From positions 4,588,001-4,652,000 of the forward strand of contig NZ_CP107845.1 of assembly GCF_041431415.1 (NCBI RefSeq): a DNA stretch of 64,000 nucleotides, read 5' to 3'. Below the pieces are notes generated by a model. The model searched no databases and was not told the DNA's origin. It was given only the letters and a program-made list of their open reading frames with translations. Below, one piece after another: positions 59,692-64,000 of this stretch (position 1 is its first letter; every line of letters starts with the position of its first letter). A program made the translations under genes and the position numbers. The stretch comes from Streptomyces sp. NBC_00513. Its GTDB lineage: Bacteria > Actinomycetota > Actinomycetes > Streptomycetales > Streptomycetaceae.

Positions 59692-60747
59692 GTGCAGGAA
59701 CTCCACGACGCCCCCCTCGCCCCGCTGACCACCTTCCGCCTCGGCGGACCCGCGGCCCGCCTGGTCACCGCGACCACCGACGCCGAGGTGATCGCCGCCG
59801 TCCGTGCCGCGGACGCGACCGGCACCCCGCTGCTGATCATCGGCGGCGGCAGCAACCTCGTCATCGGTGACCGGGGATTCGCCGGCACCGCCCTGCGCAT
59901 CGCCACCACCGGGTTCACCCTCGACGGCACGCGCCTGGAGCTCGCCGCCGGCGAGAACTGGAGCGACGCCGTCGCCCGCACCGTCGAAGCCGGCCTCGCC
60001 GGCGTCGAGTGCCTCGCCGGGATCCCGGGCTCCGCCGGCGCCACGCCCATCCAGAACGTCGGGGCGTACGGCCAGGAGGTCTGCGACACCATCACCGAGG
60101 TCGTCGCCTACGACCGCACCACCGGCGAAACGGTCACCCTCCCCGCCGACGCGTGCGGCTTCCGCTACCGCAACAGCACCTTCAAGGACCAGCCCGACCG
60201 GTACGTGGTCCTGCGCGTGCGCTTCGCCCTCGAAGACGCCGGCGGCCTGTCCGCGCCGATCAAGTACCCCGAGACCGCCCGCGCCCTCGGCGTGGAGGCC
60301 GGTGACCGGGTCCCGGCCGCCACCGCCCGCGAGACCGTACTGCGCCTGCGCGCCGGCAAGGGCATGGTCCTGGACCCCGCCGACCACGACACCTGGTCGG
60401 CCGGCTCGTTCTTCCACAACCCGATCCTGACCGACGAGGCGTACGCCGCCTTCCTCGCCCGAGTCCAGGACCGCCTCGGCGCCGAGACCGCCCCGCCCGC
60501 CTACCCCGCCGGCGACGGCCGGACGAAGACCAGCGCGGCCTGGCTGATCGACAAGGCCGGCTTCACCAAGGGCTACGGCACCGGCCCCGCCCGCATCTCC
60601 ACCAAACACACCCTCGCCCTCACCAACCGCGGCGAGGCCACCACCGAGGACCTCCTCGCCCTGGCCCGCGAGGTCGTCGCGGGCGTCCACGCGGCCTTCG
60701 GCGTCACCCTGGTCAACGAACCGGTGACGGTCGGCGTCAGCATCTGA
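59692..60747 (+). CDS. murB: UDP-N-acetylenolpyruvoylglucosamine reductase
   Basis: 351 aa. NADPH-dependent second step of UDP-MurNAc synthesis for peptidoglycan. FAD-binding segments are TTFRLGGPA, LIIGGGSNLVIGDRGF and CLAGIPGSAGATPIQNVGAYGQEV; catalytic-region features are FRYRNSTFK and the SAGSFFHNPIL motif with the active Ser, then AAWLIDKAGFTKGY. It belongs to the type with the long C-terminal domain. The GTG at 59692 is preferred; TACTCT at 59679-59684 lies 7 bases before it, so the mRNA may be leaderless. Confidence 0.95.
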   Translation: MQELHDAPLAPLTTFRLGGPAARLVTATTDAEVIAAVRAADATGTPLLIIGGGSNLVIGDRGFAGTALRIATTGFTLDGTRLELAAGENWSDAVARTVEAGLAGVECLAGIPGSAGATPIQNVGAYGQEVCDTITEVVAYDRTTGETVTLPADACGFRYRNSTFKDQPDRYVVLRVRFALEDAGGLSAPIKYPETARALGVEAGDRVPAATARETVLRLRAGKGMVLDPADHDTWSAGSFFHNPILTDEAYAAFLARVQDRLGAETAPPAYPAGDGRTKTSAAWLIDKAGFTKGYGTGPARISTKHTLALTNRGEATTEDLLALAREVVAGVHAAFGVTLVNEPVTVGVSI

Positions 60748-60762
60748 GGAGTCCCGGCCGCC

Positions 60763-61179
60763 ATGCAATGCCCCCTGCACGGTGCCGGCACGGACCCCAC
60801 CCGGCTGGTGGGACGCACGATCAGCAGCGTCGTCGCGTCCTGGCACGTCTACGAGGGCGAACGCTCCGAGGCGCCGCTCGACGTGTGGCTGATCGACAAC
60901 GAGGGCGAGTCCACCCGCATCACCACCGGGTCCGACCAGTGCCTCATCGTCGAGTCGGAGTCCCCGCACGCGCCCTACGACATGGGGGAGTGGGGCCGCA
61001 TCGAGGTCGGCGAGGACCTCGGCGACCACCCCTTCCTGCGCCATCTCGGCGAGACCGTCGCCACCGTGGCCGAGTACGCCGTCCCCGAGACCGGGCGCAC
61101 CCACCTGGAGATCGGCTTCGTGGACGGCGACCGGGTCCGGGCCGACTGTTACGAGGGAGACCTGCGGCTCACCCGGTGA
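60763..61179 (+). CDS. Small protein of unknown function
   Basis: 138 aa. I recognise no domain. It is acidic, with strand-like stretches (PLDVWLIDNEGESTRITTG, CLIVESESPHAPYDMGEWGRIEVGED and THLEIGFVDGDRVRADCYEGDLRL). Cysteines are at positions 3, 60 and 129. It starts 15 bases after murB and may be co-transcribed with it. Its last 11 bases overlap the 3' end of the convergent adenosine deaminase gene. Confidence 0.78.
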   Translation: MQCPLHGAGTDPTRLVGRTISSVVASWHVYEGERSEAPLDVWLIDNEGESTRITTGSDQCLIVESESPHAPYDMGEWGRIEVGEDLGDHPFLRHLGETVATVAEYAVPETGRTHLEIGFVDGDRVRADCYEGDLRLTR

Positions 61180-62188
61180 GCCAGTGGTCGATCCCCGCCA
61201 GCAGCTTCCCCTGGACGTCCTCCGGCGCGGCCGAACCGCGCACCGACTGCCGGGCCAGCTCCGCCAACTCCGCGTCCGTGAAACCGTGGTGGCGGCGCGC
61301 GATCTCGTACTGGGCCGCGAGCCGGGACCCGAACAGCAGCGGGTCGTCCGCCCCCAGCGCCATCGGCACCCCCGCCTCGAAGAGCGTGCGCAGCGGCACG
61401 TCCTCGGGGCGCTCGTAGACGCCCAGGGCCACGTTGGACGCCGGGCAGACCTCACAGGTGACCTGCCGGTCAGCGAGCCGCTTCAGCAGCCGCGGATCCT
61501 CGGCCGCCCGCACGCCGTGCCCGATGCGGGAGGCGTCCAGGTCGTCCAGACAGTCCCGTACCGAGGCCGGGCCGGTCAGCTCCCCGCCGTGCGGGGCCGC
61601 CAGCAGACCGCCCTCGCGGGCGATGGCGAAGGCCCGGTCGAAGTCACGGGCCATCCCGCGGCGTTCGTCGTTGGAGAGACCGAAGCCGACGATGCCGCGA
61701 TCGGCGTACCGGACGGCGAGCCGGGCCAGGGTGCGGGCGTCGAGGGGGTGCTTCATGCGGTTGGCCGCGATGATCACCCGCATCCCCAGGCCGGTCTCCC
61801 GGGAGGCCGCGTCCACGGCGTCGAGGATGATCTCCACGGCCGGGATCATCCCGCCGAGGAGCGGGGCGTAGGAGGTGGGATCCACCTGGATCTCCAACCA
61901 GCCGCTGCCGTCCCGCACGTCCTCCTCGGCGGCCTCGCGCACCAGCCTGCGGATGTCGTCGGGCTCGCGCAGACAGGACCGGGCCGTGTCGTAGAGCCGC
62001 TGGAAGCGGAACCAGCCCCGCTCGTCGGTGGCCCGCAGCTTGGGCGGCTCCCCGCCCGTCAGCGCCTCGGGCAGGCGCACGCCGTACTTGTCGGCGAGCT
62101 CCAGCAGGGTCGACGGGCGCATCGAGCCGGTGAAGTGCAGGTGGAGGTGGGCTTTCGGCAGAAGCGTGAGATCGCGTACGTGCTCCAT
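61169..62188 (-). CDS. add: Adenosine deaminase
   Basis: 339 aa. Deaminates adenosine to inosine (or a related 6-amino purine). Zinc ligands H16 and H18 (HLHLHFTG), H200 with catalytic E203 (HGGE, in place of the usual HAGE), H224 in RIGHG, and D281 and D282 in GADDP. It is slightly shorter than E. coli Add in some loops, and the HGGE/GADDP variants suggest the adenosine-deaminase-like branch, so the exact purine should be held with care. Convergent with the unknown gene after murB. Confidence 0.9.
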   Translation of the reverse strand: MEHVRDLTLLPKAHLHLHFTGSMRPSTLLELADKYGVRLPEALTGGEPPKLRATDERGWFRFQRLYDTARSCLREPDDIRRLVREAAEEDVRDGSGWLEIQVDPTSYAPLLGGMIPAVEIILDAVDAASRETGLGMRVIIAANRMKHPLDARTLARLAVRYADRGIVGFGLSNDERRGMARDFDRAFAIAREGGLLAAPHGGELTGPASVRDCLDDLDASRIGHGVRAAEDPRLLKRLADRQVTCEVCPASNVALGVYERPEDVPLRTLFEAGVPMALGADDPLLFGSRLAAQYEIARRHHGFTDAELAELARQSVRGSAAPEDVQGKLLAGIDHWLTG

Positions 62189-62290
62189 CCGGTGATCCTG
62201 CCGTACTCACGCGCCGAGCGGGAGGGCGTTTTACCCATCGGGGTCTTGCTCGAACGCGTGAGCGAACCCCGCAGGACCTCGTGGACGCAC

Positions 62291-62326
62291 GAGCGGCGGC
62301 CCCCCGGGACCGGGGAACCGCCGCTC
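62291..62326 (-). terminator. Terminator of aspC
   Basis: Nine-bp arms GAGCGGCGG (62291-62299) and CCGCCGCTC (62318-62326) with further C/G pairing inside the loop, 28 bases past the aspC stop. Confidence 0.75.
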
Positions 62327-62353
62327 GCGAACCGCTCGGAAAGCCCCGCAGGA

Positions 62354-63580
62354 CTAGGCCTTGGCCTCCGCCAGCAGCTTCTGGATCCGGGACGCGCCCT
62401 CCACCAGGTCCTCGTCGCCCAGGGCGTACGAGAGACGGAGGTAACCCGGGGTGCCGAAGGCCTCGCCCGGGACGACCGCGACCTCGGCCTCGTCGAGGAT
62501 CAGCGCGGCCAGCTCGACGGAGGTCTGCGGGCGCTTGCCGCGGATCTCCTTGCCGAGCACGTCCTTGACCGACGGGTACACGTAGAAGGCGCCCTCGGGC
62601 GTCGGGCAGAACACGCCGTCGATCTCGTTCAGCATCCGCACGATCGTCTGGCGGCGGCGGTCGAAGGCGACGCGCATCTCGTGGACCGCGTCCAGGTTGC
62701 CGGACACGGCGGCCAGCGCCGCGACCTGCGCCACGTTGGAGACGTTGGAGGTGGCGTGGGACTGGAGGTTGGTCGCGGCCTTCACGACGTCCTTCGGGCC
62801 GATGATCCAGCCCACGCGCCAACCCGTCATCGCGTACGTCTTGGCGACGCCGTTCACGATGATGCACTTGTCGGCCAGCTCGGGAACGATCGCCGGCAGC
62901 GAGACGAACTTCGCGTCGCCGTAGACCAGGTGCTCGTAGATCTCGTCCGTCAGGACCCACAGACCCTTGTCGGCGGCCCAGCGGCCGATCGCCTCGGCGT
63001 CGGCCTCGGAGTAGACGGCGCCCGTCGGGTTGGAGGGGGAGACGAAGAGGACGACCTTGGTGCGCTCGGTGCGCGCGGCCTCCAACTGCTCGACCGAGAC
63101 CCGGTAGCCGGAGGTCTCGTCGGCGACGACCTCCACCGGGACGCCGCCCGCGAGGCGGATCGACTCGGGGTAGGTGGTCCAGTACGGAGCCGGGACGATG
63201 ACCTCGTCGCCCGGGTCGAGGATGGCCGCGAACGCCTCGTAGATCGCCTGCTTGCCGCCGTTGGTCACCAGGATCTGGGAGGCGTCGACCTCGTAGCCGG
63301 AGTCGCGCAACGTCTTCGCGGCGATTGCCGCCTTCAGCTCGGGCAGACCGCCCGCCGGCGTGTAACGGTGGTTCTTCGGGTTGCGGCAGGCCTCGACGGC
63401 GGCCTCGACGATGTAGTCCGGCGTCGGGAAGTCGGGCTCGCCCGCGCCGAAGCCGATCACCGGGCGCCCGGCGGCCTTGAGGGCCTTGGCCTTGGCGTCC
63501 ACGGCGAGGGTGGCGGACTCGGAAATGGCGCCGATACGGGCGGACACCCGGCGCTCGGAGGAAGGCGTTGCAGAGGTCAT
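62354..63580 (-). CDS. aspC: Aspartate aminotransferase (class I, subgroup Ib)
   Basis: 408 aa from the ATG at 63580. PLP-dependent transfer between aspartate and 2-oxoglutarate. Substrate-carboxylate and cofactor residues: N184 ([10 protein letters not shown]), D212 (TDEIYEHL), Schiff-base K247 ([13 protein letters not shown]) and the C-terminal RLSYA segment. The longer frame adds 38 residues of Arg-rich sequence not found in the family. It is adjacent to tRNA-Trp and secE, as in other Streptomyces. Confidence 0.95.
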   Translation of the reverse strand: MTSATPSSERRVSARIGAISESATLAVDAKAKALKAAGRPVIGFGAGEPDFPTPDYIVEAAVEACRNPKNHRYTPAGGLPELKAAIAAKTLRDSGYEVDASQILVTNGGKQAIYEAFAAILDPGDEVIVPAPYWTTYPESIRLAGGVPVEVVADETSGYRVSVEQLEAARTERTKVVLFVSPSNPTGAVYSEADAEAIGRWAADKGLWVLTDEIYEHLVYGDAKFVSLPAIVPELADKCIIVNGVAKTYAMTGWRVGWIIGPKDVVKAATNLQSHATSNVSNVAQVAALAAVSGNLDAVHEMRVAFDRRRQTIVRMLNEIDGVFCPTPEGAFYVYPSVKDVLGKEIRGKRPQTSVELAALILDEAEVAVVPGEAFGTPGYLRLSYALGDEDLVEGASRIQKLLAEAKA

Positions 63581-63784
63581 GGGTCCAATCGTCCCAGACG
63601 GCCCGGAAGCGCCGCACACCGTTTCAGGTACCGGACGCACGAGATCCGGACGCCCTTCCCGGCGGCTTCTGTTCGACGTCAGGGCCAGGAGCACGTATGC
63701 TCACCTGTCGTTGGACCTCGCCGACAGCTCCAAAGCGTGCGCACTCCGTGCACTCGCTCGGATGCGGTAGGTTGGGGAACGCAA

Positions 63785-63857
63785 AGGGTCGTAGCTCAAT
63801 TGGTAGAGCACTGGTCTCCAAAACCAGCGGTTGGGGGTTCGAGTCCCTCCGGCCCTG
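63785..63857 (+). tRNA. tRNA-Trp (CCA)
   Basis: 73 nt. Acceptor AGGGTCG pairs with CGGCCCT, discriminator G. Anticodon stem CTGGT/ACCAG with loop CTCCAAA and anticodon CCA. The 3' CCA is not encoded. A TAGGTT hexamer at 63768-63773 may be its -10 box. The order tRNA-Trp, secE, nusG is conserved among actinobacteria. Confidence 0.97.
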
Positions 63858-63962
63858 CTCCACACTCCTTCTCGGATGTGTGCGCAGGTACGTACTTCGA
63901 TGCAACGCCGTGCGGCGCAACCGGGCGCGGCTACGGCCACGACCCGGATTCAGGTGAGAGAC

Positions 63963-64000
63963 GTGACGGACGCCCTGGGCTCCATCGACATGCCTGACGC
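63963..64000 (+). CDS. secE: Preprotein translocase subunit SecE, first codons
   Basis: Only the N-terminus is in the window: GTG, then TDALGSIDMPDA, which matches the acidic N-terminal extension of Streptomyces SecE. A purine-rich GGTGAGAG precedes the GTG. The call depends on the 12 visible residues and on the position after tRNA-Trp; the membrane part is outside. Confidence 0.8.
   Translation, partial: MTDALGSIDMPD

Overview
This is a chromosomal core segment of a Streptomyces (or very close relative). The evidence is the very high G+C, third codon positions that are almost all G or C, frequent GTG starts with 4-base start/stop overlaps, and gene order: a 14-gene nuo operon, a second nuo cluster, korAB, htpX, yajQ next to tRNA-Tyr, and tRNA-Thr, tRNA-Met, rpmG and two MaoC genes leading to tRNA-Trp and secE. 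The species is not identified.

Layout. 1-15.4 kb: the end of nuoB, then nuoC to nuoN, a complete NADH-dependent complex I operon closed by a strong hairpin. 15.5-22.7 kb: a Uma2-family protein, a secreted protein, fumarylacetoacetase, a HAD phosphatase, and an apparent operon of a POT peptide transporter with an S15-type hydrolase. 22.9-30.2 kb: polyprenyl diphosphate synthase (probably the menaquinone side chain), a LolA-like secreted protein, a small toxin-antitoxin-like pair with its own palindromic operator, an M28 aminopeptidase, a RarD-type transporter, and a divergent NmrA-type oxidoreductase/HxlR regulator pair.

30.3-47.1 kb is the most interesting part. korAB (2-oxoacid:ferredoxin oxidoreductase) lies on the minus strand beside one response regulator and two paralogous histidine kinases. 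On the plus strand follows a second complex I cluster, nuoA2-B2-C2-H2-I2-J2-K2-L2-M2-N2. It has no nuoE, F or G (the NADH module), and also no nuoD, which normally forms half of the quinone site. NuoC2 carries a long Pro/Ala-rich tail. A ferredoxin-fed proton pump coupled to KorAB that borrows NuoD from the first operon is an inference that can be tested.

47.4-57.3 kb: the HtpX protease with a YccF protein, a SulP transporter, a decayed tRNA on the minus strand, YajQ, tRNA-Tyr (an integration site in related species), a DUF3574 protein, an SDR, an amidohydrolase that lacks several expected metal ligands, tRNA-Thr, tRNA-Met, ribosomal protein L33, two MaoC dehydratase-fold proteins and an FMN reductase. 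57.4-64 kb: a TetR repressor and an MFS exporter that share a 20-bp operator, murB, a small unknown gene, adenosine deaminase, aspartate aminotransferase, tRNA-Trp and the first codons of secE.

Respiration is the main theme: two complex I clusters, a quinone-tail enzyme, KorAB and several flavin or quinone-type oxidoreductases lie within 47 kb. All coordinates, motifs and pairings were read by eye; no similarity search, RNA folding or phylogeny was run.
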